This document shows positions 33,873 to 41,919 of a stretch of 49,127 nucleotides of DNA, piece by piece. Below the pieces are notes generated by a model. The model did not search any database. It was given only the letters and a program-made list of their open reading frames with translations, and had not been told where the DNA came from. Each line of letters begins with the position of its first letter. The first letter of the stretch is position 1. The stretch is from Streptomyces sp. 150FB. Lineage in GTDB: Bacteria; Actinomycetota; Actinomycetes; Streptomycetales; Streptomycetaceae. The stretch lies in NCBI RefSeq assembly GCF_000818195.1, contig NZ_JTHL01000001.1, positions 7,800,341-7,849,467 on the forward strand, read 5' to 3'. A program made the translations under genes and the position numbers.

Positions 33873-34988
33873 TTACGGCTTGGGCGCGAGCGTCGGGATC
33901 TCCGCCTCGTACACGGCGTCCATCCGCGGCTCCAGACCCTGCTTGGCCAGCGCCTCGCGGAAGGTCTCCCGCACATACGGCGACTCGTCCGCGTAGTCGA
34001 TCTGGTCGCCGCCGATACGCTCGCTGATCCAGGCCTTCGGCACGCCCTGGGCGTTGCGCACCGAGACCACCTCGTGCTTGAAGGCGAGGTAACGGCTCGG
34101 CTCGGTACCGGTGTTGAAGTGCTGGTGGTACCACATGTTCGGCGGGACGATCAGGGTGCCGACACCCCACTCGTAGCGCTGCGGCTCCTCGCCCTCCGGC
34201 CACATCAGGCTGTAACCCTCGCCGGAGAGCATGATGACGTGGGCGCCGGGGCCGTGCTTGTGGCCCTTCTTGTAGGTGGCGATCGGGAACTGCGAGATAT
34301 GGCTGTTCATCGAGCCCTTGGCCATCGCGAAGCGGATGTGCCCGCCGCCGGCGCCGCGCTCCTTCGCCTCGATCAGCGGCAGGTTGGCCGCGTCTGCGAC
34401 GAAGTTGGTGTCGAGGAGCAGGCCCTTCTGCTCGCCGTTGGGGGAGAAGTAGTCCGGCTCCCCGTTGAAGCGGTCGGGGAAGTCCTTCGGTGTGTTGAAC
34501 ACGAAGTCGACGTCGTCGTAGAGATTGATGATCGGGGGCATGTTCGTGGAGGAGACGAACCGCGCCGTCTTCTGCCCCGACCCGTTGAAGTGCTGGTGGT
34601 TGGCGTTCAGCGGGATGGCGAACAGCGAGCCCGCCGCCCACTCGAAGGTGACCTCGGCGCCGGCGTCGTTCCACACCTTGGTGGACCCCTGGCCTTCGAG
34701 GATGAGGATCATCTCCTCGAAGAGCTGGCGCTGCGGCGCCAGTTTGCCGCCCGCCGGGATCTCGCAGACGTAGCAGTCGTTGGAGGTACGGGTCGCCTCG
34801 TGGTTGATGAACACACCGCGGCCGCCGCGCCGTTCCCACGGCTTGAGTTCGACCGTCCGCAGATCGCGCACGTAGTGGGCGGCGATGATGTCCAGCCCCT
34901 CGGCGGCGACCCAGCGGGTGTACGGAGATTCCTTCTCCGTGGCGAACTTCGCCGCGAGATTCTCGTTGACAATCGCGTCCTTGGCCAT
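33873..34988 (-). CDS. Bicupin protein 3
   Basis: A 371-residue protein with two cupin-like barrels. The second (about 235-295) has a full metal motif, KKGHKHGPGAHVIMLSGEGYSL with H243/H245 and H288 in MWYHQHFN. The first (about 75-135, QLFEEMILILEGQGSTKVW) has PQRQ where HxH is expected, though HQHFN follows at 131-133, so it may not bind metal alone. Tryptophan/aromatic residues line the region. Possible dioxygenase or isomerase; no exact family recognised. The ATG at 34988 follows GGAAGGG. It is driven by the operator-bearing promoter at 35103-35138 and heads a unit with the EutA-like gene. Confidence 0.7.
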   Translation of the reverse strand: MAKDAIVNENLAAKFATEKESPYTRWVAAEGLDIIAAHYVRDLRTVELKPWERRGGRGVFINHEATRTSNDCYVCEIPAGGKLAPQRQLFEEMILILEGQGSTKVWNDAGAEVTFEWAAGSLFAIPLNANHQHFNGSGQKTARFVSSTNMPPIINLYDDVDFVFNTPKDFPDRFNGEPDYFSPNGEQKGLLLDTNFVADAANLPLIEAKERGAGGGHIRFAMAKGSMNSHISQFPIATYKKGHKHGPGAHVIMLSGEGYSLMWPEGEEPQRYEWGVGTLIVPPNMWYHQHFNTGTEPSRYLAFKHEVVSVRNAQGVPKAWISERIGGDQIDYADESPYVRETFREALAKQGLEPRMDAVYEAEIPTLAPKP

Positions 34989-35102
34989 GCAACGGCCCTT
35001 CCTGGTCGGCGTCACGTCATTACGTCACAGAGGTGGGCGGAACACATGCGGCCGGCTCTGTGGGTGGCCCCCGGAGGGCGGGCAGGCGGGGCCGCAGCGG
35101 AT

Positions 35103-35138
35103 TGGTAGAACCATAAGTCCAGCATATGTACGTGTCAA
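35103..35138 (-). promoter_or_regulatory. Operator 4 with promoter of bicupin 3-EutA unit
   Basis: Read on the minus strand: a perfect TTGACA (35133-35138), a 17-base spacer, TATGGT (35110-35115), and the palindrome TGGTTCTACCA (35103-35113) overlapping the -10. The palindrome fits TNGTNNNACNA. Geometry is identical to operator 2, the strongest sign that one repressor controls both. Confidence 0.75.
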
Positions 35139-35186
35139 CGAACCAGAACGGCGCCGTCCGTGGCCCGGCTGACCGGCCCGTACGGA

Positions 35187-35930
35187 TCAGTGGCCCTCGT
35201 CGGCCACCGCCCGGACGGCCACGGCCGCCTGTTCCGGTTCCAGGTAGCGGCCACCGCGCTCGGCGGGGACCAGCCGCTCGTCGAGTTCGTAGCGCAGCGG
35301 GATCCCGGTGGGGATGTTCAGTGTCATGACCTCCTCGTGGCTCAGGCCGTCGAGGTGCGCGACCAGCGCGCGCAGCGAGTTGCTGTGCGCCACGACCAGC
35401 ACTGTCGCTCCGGCGCGCAGGCCGGGCGCGATCGCGTCGTGCCAGTAGGGAAGCAGCCGGGCGCGGACATCGGCGAGGGACTCGGTCCGTGGCAGCAGGT
35501 CGCGGGGCAGCCCCGCGTACCGGGGGTCGTCCGAGACGTCCCACTCGCCGCCGCGTTCCGCCGGGGGTGGGGGAGTGTCGTACGAGCGGCGCCAGAGCTG
35601 GAACAGCTCCTCGCCGTACGTACGCAGGACCTCGCCCTTGTCCTGGCCCTGCAACGCGCCGTAGTGCCGCTCGTTCAGCCGCCAGTGCCGGCCGGTGGGG
35701 ACCCAGGCCCGGCCCGCCGATTCGAGCGCGAGGGTGCCGGTGCGTACGGCACGGGTCAGTACGGAGGTGTGCGCCGCGGTCGGGAGCGCACCGGCGGCCC
35801 GCAGCAGCCGTCCGGCGTGCCGCGCCTGGGCCTCGCCGGCCGGGGTCAGGTCGACATCGGCCCACCCGGTGAACAGGTTCTTGGAGTTCCACTCGCTCTC
35901 GCCGTGGCGGAGAAGGATCAGTGTGCGCAT
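35187..35930 (-). CDS. Histidine-phosphatase-fold protein, phosphoglycerate-mutase-like
   Basis: A 247-residue member of the 2,3-bisphosphoglycerate-dependent phosphoglycerate mutase family: catalytic [37 protein letters not shown], and the second histidine in [12 protein letters not shown] (S where glycolytic enzymes have G). The domain is complete. A glycolytic copy is expected elsewhere in the chromosome, so this may be a second copy or a phosphatase recruited to the pathway. It is divergent from the ferredoxin-Rieske operon and shares the operator-5 spacer. A GTG at 35957 is an alternative start. Confidence 0.8.
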   Translation of the reverse strand: MRTLILLRHGESEWNSKNLFTGWADVDLTPAGEAQARHAGRLLRAAGALPTAAHTSVLTRAVRTGTLALESAGRAWVPTGRHWRLNERHYGALQGQDKGEVLRTYGEELFQLWRRSYDTPPPPAERGGEWDVSDDPRYAGLPRDLLPRTESLADVRARLLPYWHDAIAPGLRAGATVLVVAHSNSLRALVAHLDGLSHEEVMTLNIPTGIPLRYELDERLVPAERGGRYLEPEQAAVAVRAVADEGH

Positions 35931-36035
35931 GCGCCGATTGTTGCCGGGGCCGGTCACCGACCCTCCGTCAGGTGCGCTGCCACCCCCGCGATCCCGTCCG
36001 GCACGTGGCCCGCCGCCTCCCTCGGGTATGGACGC

Positions 36036-36074
36036 TTGTTCACTCGGGCACCATCTGGTCTAATGGACAGACCA
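36036..36074. promoter_or_regulatory. Operator 5 between the mutase-like gene and the ferredoxin-Rieske operon
   Basis: TGGTCT (36056-36061) and AGACCA (36069-36074) form a perfect 6-bp inverted repeat around 7 bases; each half continues the FadR-type core. Rightward, TTGTTC (36036-36041) and TCTAAT (36059-36064) with 17-base spacing are a plausible promoter whose -10 overlaps the site. It could serve both divergent units. Confidence 0.55.
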
Positions 36075-36142
36075 AGGGACCGCGTACTCGCTGCCGTGTC
36101 CGTTGCTCCGGGAATGTCCAACCGTGAGAGGAAGTAGGGACC

Positions 36143-36466
36143 TTGCCCAAGGTGACCTTTGTCGGCAGTGCCGGTCCCGAACACACCGTCGACGCGGCGG
36201 TCGGTGACTCGGTCATGTCAGCCGCGGTGAAAAACGGAGTGCCCGGCATTCTCGCCGAGTGCGGCGGAAACTGTTCCTGCGCGACCTGCCATGTGTGGGT
36301 CCGCGAGGAGTTCGCGCCGCTCGTCGGCCCCCCGAACGAGATGGAGGACGACCTCCTCGACCTCGCGGTGGAGGAGCGGCGCCCCACCAGTCGCCTCTCC
36401 TGTCAGATCCGGGTCACGGAGGCCCTCGGCGGCCTGATCGTCGAGGTTCCTCCGGAGCACTCGTAG
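36143..36466 (+). CDS. [2Fe-2S] ferredoxin, adrenodoxin type
   Basis: A 107-residue electron carrier. The cluster ligands are in CGGNCSCATC (C40, C46, C49) plus C87 in LSCQIR, the adrenodoxin/putidaredoxin pattern. It should accept electrons from an FAD ferredoxin reductase, probably the 46143-47438 product, and give them to the Rieske oxygenase encoded next. It uses a TTG start at 36143 behind a purine-rich GAAGTAGGGA. The 217-nt spacer to the oxygenase gene holds no other gene. Confidence 0.9.
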   Translation: MPKVTFVGSAGPEHTVDAAVGDSVMSAAVKNGVPGILAECGGNCSCATCHVWVREEFAPLVGPPNEMEDDLLDLAVEERRPTSRLSCQIRVTEALGGLIVEVPPEHS

Positions 36467-36683
36467 CCGGTACGCCGGACACCAGGCCCGACCACGGGCC
36501 CGTCCCGCCCCGGACCGGCCCGGCCGCGCGCCGGCCGCCCCGTAACCACACTTCAGCGGCGCGGCGCCCCGCGACCGTCCAAGGGAGAGCCCCCGCTCTC
36601 CGACCGGTGGTGCCTCGAACCCACCGCGAACACACCGATGTCGCCACCCCGGTGACGGGTCAGTACCTGAAAGGGAAACGGCC

Positions 36684-37970
36684 GTGCTAAGACAAGAGAT
36701 CAACGAGCTCCTGACGCAGACCGGGCCCGGGACACCGATGGGGAATCTGTTCCGGCAGTACTGGATTCCGGCCCTGCACGCCGACGAGCTCTCCGAGAAC
36801 GACTGCCCGCCCGTACGGGTCAAGCTGCTGTCCGAGCGCATGGTCGCCTTCCGCGACAGCGACGGACGGTACGGTCTGGTCGACGAGTTCTGCGCACACC
36901 GCGGCGCCTCGCTGTGGTTCGGCCGTAACGAGGGATCAGGGCTGCGCTGCCCGTACCACGGCTGGAAGTACGACGTCACCGGCCAGGCGATAGAGGTCCC
37001 CTCGGAGGCCGACAACAGCAGCTTCTGTCAGAACGTCAAGCTCACCGCCTACCCGCTGGTCAAGATCGGCGACCTGCTGTGGACGTACATGGGAGACCCG
37101 GCGACCCAGCCGGAGTTGCCGGAGTTCGAGTTCGCCCAGGTCCCGCCGGAGCAGACGTACACCTCCAAGCGCTTCCAGCAGAGCAACTGGCTCCAGGCGT
37201 TCGAGGGCGGCATCGACTCCAGCCATGTCACCTTCCTGCACTCCGGCGGCCTGAAGACCGATCCGCTGTTCAAGGGAGCCAAGGGCAACGAGTACAACAT
37301 GAAGGACACCAAGCCGTTCTTCGAGGTCGCCGACAGCGAAGGGGGCCTCTTCGTGGGCGCCCGCCGCAACGCCGAGGAGGGCACCTACTACTGGCGGATC
37401 ACGCCCTGGGTGATGCCGGCCTTCACGATGGTGCCGCCGCGCGGCGACCACCCGGTGCACGGCCACTTCTGGGTGCCGATCGACGACGAGAACTGCTGGA
37501 CGTACTCGTTCGACTACCACCCGGTCCGCGCGCTGACGGAGGTGGAACGGCAGGCCATGCTCGACGGGCACGGGGTCCACAGCAAGAACATCCCCGGCAC
37601 CTTCCGGCCCGAGGCCAACATGGACAACGACTACCTGATCGACCGTGAGGCCCAGCGGCGCGGGGACACGTACTCCGGTGTGGCGGGCATCGCCATGCAG
37701 GACGCCTCGCTCCAGGAGAGCATGGGTCCGATCGTGGACCGCAGCAGGGAGCGGCTCGTACCGGCCGACAGCGGGATCATCAAGGCCCGTCAGAAGCTGC
37801 GCAAGGCCGTGATCGCCCTGCGGGACGAGGGCGTGACGCCTCCCGGCGTGGATCCCGCGCACCACAGGGTCCGTTCGGCCGCCGTGGTCCTGCCGCAGGC
37901 GGAGTCCTTCCTCGACTCCTGCCGCGACGCGGTCACGGTCACACCGGGCGTCCCCCAGGCGTCGGTCTGA
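36684..37970 (+). CDS. Rieske non-heme iron oxygenase, phthalate 4,5-dioxygenase-like
   Basis: A 428-residue oxygenase large subunit. The Rieske centre is C70-x-H72 ... C89-x2-H92 (FCAHRG ... CPYHGW); the mononuclear iron site uses histidines in GIDSSHVTFLH (H181, H186; D178 bridges to the Rieske centre). The start RQEINELLTQTGPGTPMG and overall pattern place it with the phthalate 4,5-dioxygenase/OphA2 group of aromatic ring hydroxylases, which act without a small subunit. The true substrate may be another aromatic acid or ether. The GTG at 36684 has AAGGGA upstream. Its stop is one base before the next start, so the pair are coupled. Confidence 0.9.
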   Translation: MLRQEINELLTQTGPGTPMGNLFRQYWIPALHADELSENDCPPVRVKLLSERMVAFRDSDGRYGLVDEFCAHRGASLWFGRNEGSGLRCPYHGWKYDVTGQAIEVPSEADNSSFCQNVKLTAYPLVKIGDLLWTYMGDPATQPELPEFEFAQVPPEQTYTSKRFQQSNWLQAFEGGIDSSHVTFLHSGGLKTDPLFKGAKGNEYNMKDTKPFFEVADSEGGLFVGARRNAEEGTYYWRITPWVMPAFTMVPPRGDHPVHGHFWVPIDDENCWTYSFDYHPVRALTEVERQAMLDGHGVHSKNIPGTFRPEANMDNDYLIDREAQRRGDTYSGVAGIAMQDASLQESMGPIVDRSRERLVPADSGIIKARQKLRKAVIALRDEGVTPPGVDPAHHRVRSAAVVLPQAESFLDSCRDAVTVTPGVPQASV

Positions 37971-37971
37971 C

Positions 37972-38496
37972 ATGGCGGCCTCACCGGCGTATCCGATGTA
38001 TCAGAGCGAGTGCGCACGGGCGACCTCGGCGGCCGAGTCGCGGTTCCGGATCAAGGCGCCCATCGCACCGGCCAGGGCCCCGCGCGTCATCGCACTGGAC
38101 GGCAGGGCCGCCGGGGTCATGCGCCACCTCGCGACCAGGACCTGGGCCAACGCCAGGTTCTACACCAGTGAGACGGCGTACGAGGCCGGGCGGTCCGGCG
38201 AACCGGCGGACGCGGTGGCGCTCTGCGCGCTCGACGGTCCGCCGACGCGGCTCGGCGACGTACTGGCCGGCGCCGACGTGGTGGTGGTGCTCGCCACGGA
38301 GGACGGCGGACGGAGCGCTGCCGCCGCCATCGGCCGGGAGTGCGGCAGGAGAGGCATCACGACGGCCGGTGTGGTGCTGGGCGAGGGCTTCGAGGCGGAC
38401 GACGCGGTCGCCGCCCTGCGGCCGTACGCCCGGGTGCTGCTGCTGTCCGCCGACGAGAGCGATGTGTTCGAACTGCTCACCGCGCTCAGAGTCTGA
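37972..38496 (+). CDS. Unknown Rossmann-like protein coupled to the Rieske oxygenase
   Basis: A 174-residue protein that I cannot assign. The core alternates strands and helices: VVVVLATEDGGRSAAAAIGRE, ITTAGVVLG, ARVLLLSADESDVFELL. The strand-helix pattern, with ADVVVVLATEDGGRSAAAA, faintly recalls the nucleotide-binding half of FtsZ/tubulin-like or Rossmann proteins but lacks the glycine signature. The basic N-terminus carries scattered arginines. It starts one nucleotide after the oxygenase stop, so it is translated with it. A repetitive GAGGGGCGAGGAGCGGAG-type run follows (38497-38545). Confidence 0.6.
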   Translation: MAASPAYPMYQSECARATSAAESRFRIKAPIAPARAPRVIALDGRAAGVMRHLATRTWANARFYTSETAYEAGRSGEPADAVALCALDGPPTRLGDVLAGADVVVVLATEDGGRSAAAAIGRECGRRGITTAGVVLGEGFEADDAVAALRPYARVLLLSADESDVFELLTALRV

Positions 38497-38635
38497 GAGG
38501 CGAGGAGCAGAGGGGCGAGGAGCGGAGGGGCGAGGGACCGGGACCGCCGATCGGCCGCTTTCGCGGCTCCGGCGGTCCCGCCCGTACCGGCCGTTCTCAC
38601 GACGACAGGACCACGACAGAGAGAAGCAAGGCACT

Positions 38636-39484
38636 ATGGGCAATACGTCTGACAAGGTCAGCCTGCGCTCCCTTCAGCGGATGAAGGACGAGGGCACCAA
38701 GATCGTCGGCGTGGTGGCCTGGGACTACCAGATCGCCCGCATCGTGGACCGGGCCGGTGTCGACATCGTCTCGGTCGGCGACACCGTCGGCATGAACCTG
38801 TGGGGACAGTCGAATCCCTTCGAGGTCACCATGGAGCAGATGCTCGTGGTCACCCAAGCGGTACGGCGTGGTGTGCGCCGCGCCCTGGTCAGCGCCGACT
38901 TCCCCTTCGGCCCCCTCCAGGAGGGCACGGACAGCGCGGTGCGCGCCGCCGTCCGCTTCGTCAAGGAGGCGGGGGTCGACATGGTCAAACTCGACGGTGC
39001 CTCCGACTTCCCCGACGCCGTAACGGCCGTCACCCGCGCGGGCATCCCGGTGTTCGCGCAGTTCGGGATCACCCCGCAGACCGCACTGCGGTACGGGGTC
39101 GAGTACAACGCGATCCCCTCCGCCGCCGACCAGATCCCCGAAGCGATGAAGGACGCGCTCGTCGAGGAGGCCAAACGGCTGGAGGAGGCGGGCGCCGCGC
39201 TGCTGAACTTCACCAACTCGGGCCCCGTCGTGGGCGAGGCGGTCGCCCGCGCCGTCTCCATCCCCGTCGTCGGCGGCTTCGGCGGCGGCCCCTGGCTCGA
39301 CGGCCGGATGCGGATGGCCCACGCGGCCATCGGCTACTCGGCGGCGGCGATCGACAACCCGCCCGACACCTATGCCAACGTCGCCCGGATCACGCTCGAC
39401 GCGATGACGGCGTACGCCGACGACGTACGGGCGGCGCGTCAGATCCCCGGCGGCATCCCCGTACCGCCCCGCCCCGCCCCGTGA
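38636..39484 (+). CDS. PanB/PEP-mutase-superfamily protein with altered active site
   Basis: A 282-residue TIM-barrel protein resembling ketopantoate hydroxymethyltransferase (PanB): AWDYQIARIVDRAGVDIVSVGDTVGMN carries D49, SADFPFG carries D88, both magnesium ligands. Where PanB has the motif VKIEGG the protein has MVKLDGA (D120 instead of glutamate), and where PanB has GHLGLTPQ it has AQFGITPQ (Q142 instead of histidine). Such changes suggest another carbon-carbon bond chemistry (retro-aldol, lyase) on an organic acid, not pantothenate synthesis. The ATG at 38636 follows GAGAAGCAAGG. Fourth gene of the ferredoxin-Rieske operon. Confidence 0.82.
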   Translation: MGNTSDKVSLRSLQRMKDEGTKIVGVVAWDYQIARIVDRAGVDIVSVGDTVGMNLWGQSNPFEVTMEQMLVVTQAVRRGVRRALVSADFPFGPLQEGTDSAVRAAVRFVKEAGVDMVKLDGASDFPDAVTAVTRAGIPVFAQFGITPQTALRYGVEYNAIPSAADQIPEAMKDALVEEAKRLEEAGAALLNFTNSGPVVGEAVARAVSIPVVGGFGGGPWLDGRMRMAHAAIGYSAAAIDNPPDTYANVARITLDAMTAYADDVRAARQIPGGIPVPPRPAP

Positions 39485-39521
39485 ACCGGAAACGGTCCGG
39501 CGGGGGAGAGGAGTAACCCCC

Positions 39522-40370
39522 ATGCCCACCACCGTCATTGACGGCATCGTCACTCGCTACGAGGTGGCGGGCTCGGGCCCGCCACTGCTGATGTTCTCCC
39601 CGGGCGGCTTCGACTCCACCCTCGAAAGCTGGCGGACGGTGGGGATCTACCGCCGGCTGGGGCTGCTCGGCCGGCTGACGGAGCAGTACACCTGCGTCAC
39701 CTTCGACCGCCGTGAGTCCGGCAGGTCAGGGGGGCGGGTGGAGCGGATCTCCTGGGCCGACTACGTCAGGCAGGGCGTCGGCCTCCTGGACCATCTCGAC
39801 ATCGGGCGGGCCCACTTGATGGGCGGCTGCGTCGGCTGCTCCACCGCTGCCGCGCTCGCGGTGGCCCACCCCGACCGGGTGCTGAGCATGGTGCTGTACT
39901 CGCCGGCCGGCGGGGTGAAGTACCGGATGAAACAGCACGCGCGGTTCCTGCGGCACCTCGCCTACGCCGAGGAGCACGGGCTCGACCAGGTCGTATCGCT
40001 GGCGCTTGGCTCCGAGGCGGGCTTCACCGCCGACCCCCGGGTCGGGCCCTGGGCCGGGGCCATCCGTAACGACGCTGATTTCGCGGGCCGTTACGCGCGG
40101 GCCGACGCCGGACGCTACCTGACGACGGTCGGCGCGATGGTGCGGCTGCTGTTCGACCGGGACACGGTGCCCGGTGCGGAGCCCGAAGACCTGCTGGGGC
40201 TCGACATCCCGGCGCTCGTGGTGCCGGGACAGGACGAGTCGCACGCCCCATCAGCCGCGCGGTACTTGCAGGAGTGCCTTCCGCTGGCCGAGTACTGGGA
40301 CATGCCGGTGGCGGAGCAGACCGAGGCCAACGCCCCTGGCAGGATCCTGGAGTTCCTTGGCAGGGTGTGA
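39522..40370 (+). CDS. Alpha/beta hydrolase with candidate cysteine nucleophile
   Basis: A 282-residue alpha/beta-hydrolase-fold enzyme. The nucleophile elbow is GGCVGCS, i.e. G-x-Cys-x-G instead of the usual serine, as in dienelactone hydrolases. An acid/late region is PGQDESHAPSAA; the standard C-terminal histidine is not obvious. The early GPPLLMFSPGGFDS is the oxyanion-loop region. In an aromatic pathway this could open a lactone, thioester or cleave a C-C bond of a ring-cleavage product. The ATG at 39522 has GAGGAG nearby. Last gene of the Rieske operon; a bidirectional hairpin follows. Confidence 0.78.
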   Translation: MPTTVIDGIVTRYEVAGSGPPLLMFSPGGFDSTLESWRTVGIYRRLGLLGRLTEQYTCVTFDRRESGRSGGRVERISWADYVRQGVGLLDHLDIGRAHLMGGCVGCSTAAALAVAHPDRVLSMVLYSPAGGVKYRMKQHARFLRHLAYAEEHGLDQVVSLALGSEAGFTADPRVGPWAGAIRNDADFAGRYARADAGRYLTTVGAMVRLLFDRDTVPGAEPEDLLGLDIPALVVPGQDESHAPSAARYLQECLPLAEYWDMPVAEQTEANAPGRILEFLGRV

Positions 40371-40388
40371 ATCCGACGAGACGTCAGA

Positions 40389-40436
40389 AGAGGGGGTGCC
40401 CGGCCGGTGCGCGTGCTCCGGCCGGGCACCTCTTTG
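40389..40436. terminator. Bidirectional terminator between the hydrolase and rpiB genes
   Basis: A perfect 12-bp stem GTGCCCGGCCGG / CCGGCCGGGCAC around a 10-base loop (40396-40129 region: arms 40396-40407 and 40418-40429), with CTCTTT on the right and AGAGGG on the left, between convergent genes. Confidence 0.85.
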
Positions 40437-40441
40437 GTGCC

Positions 40442-40894
40442 TCAGGCCCGCGGGCCCTGCTCCAGTGCCGCGATCTGGTCGATGCGCCGCTGATGCACAC
40501 CGCCCTTGAACGGGGTCTCCAGCCAGGCGGCCACGATCTCGTCGGCGGTCTCCGGAGCCAGTACCTTCGCGGCCAGGACAAGAACGTTGGAGTCGTTGTT
40601 CCCGCGTGAGATCCGGGTGCTCCACAGGTCGTGGCAGAGCCCCGCGCGCACCCCTCGTATCTTGTTGCACGCGATGGTCTCGCCCAGGCCGCTGCCGCCC
40701 AGCACGATCCCCCGGTCCGCCGGCCCCTCGATCACCTGCCCGCAGACGTCGACGCACAGCGGCGGGTAGTCCACCACCTGCGCGCCGCTGTGATCGCCGC
40801 GATCGTCGACGGTGTGGCCGTGTGCCGTCAGCCACGCGGTGAGACGGCTCTTCAGAGCGACGCCGTTGTGATCGGCGGCGATGGCGATACGCAT
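40442..40894 (-). CDS. rpiB: Ribose-5-phosphate isomerase B family protein
   Basis: A 150-residue RpiB/LacAB sugar-phosphate isomerase: start MRIAIAADHNGVALK, active-site loop IVLGGSGLGETIACNK, HDLWSTRISRGNNDSNVL. The active-site cysteine of E. coli RpiB (ICGTG) is replaced by LGGSG, as in the mycobacterial enzymes, which use a glutamate, here the E of GLGE. Reaction: ribose-5-P/ribulose-5-P or a related sugar acid phosphate. In this cluster it may act on a four- or five-carbon intermediate; that is inference. It lies 77 nt downstream of the decarboxylase-fold gene, same strand. The ATG at 40894 has CAGGAG upstream. Confidence 0.88.
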   Translation of the reverse strand: MRIAIAADHNGVALKSRLTAWLTAHGHTVDDRGDHSGAQVVDYPPLCVDVCGQVIEGPADRGIVLGGSGLGETIACNKIRGVRAGLCHDLWSTRISRGNNDSNVLVLAAKVLAPETADEIVAAWLETPFKGGVHQRRIDQIAALEQGPRA

Positions 40895-40971
40895 GGTGTC
40901 TCCTGACGTCGGTGTGTTCGTGTGCCGGTGTGTCCGTGTGCCCCGAGCGTGAACAGGCCGCTCCGCGCGCT

Positions 40972-41919
40972 CTACGCGGTCAGTTCGCGCGTGGTCTCGG
41001 CGAACAACCCGTCCAGCTCCATCGGACGCGACAGAATGCGCTGGTCCACGGCATGGCGCATCAGGGCCTCCAGCACCGCCCGGTTGGGGGCGATCCCGTA
41101 CGGCAGCGGGTCCGCGCCGGTCAGCTCCATCACCTGCCGGTACATACGGTCGGTCGCGGTCGGCGACTCCACGGCGCCGCCGCGCAGGCGGTCGACGTAC
41201 ATCTGCTTGGACCGGGCGAAGGCGTCGAACACATCGGCCCCCAACTCCGGCCTCTCCTTGAGCAGTTCGTCCTTCACCACCACCAGGTGGTTGATCGGGT
41301 ACAGCCCGCGCCCGGTGAGCGCGGCGAAGCCCGCCTCCTGCGGACGCGGGATCAGCGGTGCCAGCTCGGGGGCGTCCGAGTTCACCCCGACGGTGGCGGC
41401 CAGATCGCCGTCGATCAGCATCTCCTCCAGCGAGCGATCGCCCTCCGCGGCCACGACATTCGACGGCGGCCGGTACCCGGCCACATGCTCGTCGCCCGAC
41501 AGCACCCAGGTGATCCGGCTGAGGTCGACGCCGTACTCGTCCCGCAGGACGGACCGCGCCCATACGCCTGTGGTGACCGTGTAGCCGCGGCTCACCCCGA
41601 CCCTGCGGCCCTCCAGGTCCTTGGGTCCTGAGATCCCCGAAGCGGGGTTGTGGAGGATCGCGCCGTGGTGGAAACCACGTACCAGGAACGCGGGTACGGC
41701 GGTGAAGCGCGCGCCGTGCTCCTTCGCCACCAGGTAGGTGGTGAGCGCCATCTCGCTGATGTCGAACTCAAGACCGCGCACCATCCGGCGGAAGGCATGG
41801 ACCAGTACGGGCACCTCCTCGAACGCGAAGCGGAAGCCGTGCGGCTCGACCGCGCCGGTTTTCAGCGCCTCGTTGTTGCCCTGGGTGCGGGTCACGGTCC
41901 TGAGCTGAGGTTCGGCCAT
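40972..41919 (-). CDS. NMT1/decarboxylase-fold protein, divergent 4,5-dihydroxyphthalate decarboxylase paralogue
   Basis: A 315-residue protein of the periplasmic-binding-like fold shared by 4,5-dihydroxyphthalate decarboxylase and NMT1-type binding proteins. It has no signal peptide, so is probably cytoplasmic. Recognisable are FDISEMALTTYLVAKEHGARFTAVPAFLVRGFHHGAI and GPKDLEGRRVGVSRGYTVTTGVWARSVLRDEYG, both parallel to the gene at 45039 (FEVAEMSLSSYVLS; PEDLRGKVVGTPEYQLTACVWMRGIL). The two differ elsewhere, so may act on different acids. Divergent from the alcohol dehydrogenase gene across operator 6; rpiB follows. Confidence 0.75.
   Translation of the reverse strand: MAEPQLRTVTRTQGNNEALKTGAVEPHGFRFAFEEVPVLVHAFRRMVRGLEFDISEMALTTYLVAKEHGARFTAVPAFLVRGFHHGAILHNPASGISGPKDLEGRRVGVSRGYTVTTGVWARSVLRDEYGVDLSRITWVLSGDEHVAGYRPPSNVVAAEGDRSLEEMLIDGDLAATVGVNSDAPELAPLIPRPQEAGFAALTGRGLYPINHLVVVKDELLKERPELGADVFDAFARSKQMYVDRLRGGAVESPTATDRMYRQVMELTGADPLPYGIAPNRAVLEALMRHAVDQRILSRPMELDGLFAETTRELTA

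Noticed and set aside
32078..33976. Longer start for the EutA-like gene (78 or more extra residues)
   Set aside because: The extension is arginine-rich, without a ribosome site, and overlaps the end of bicupin 3.
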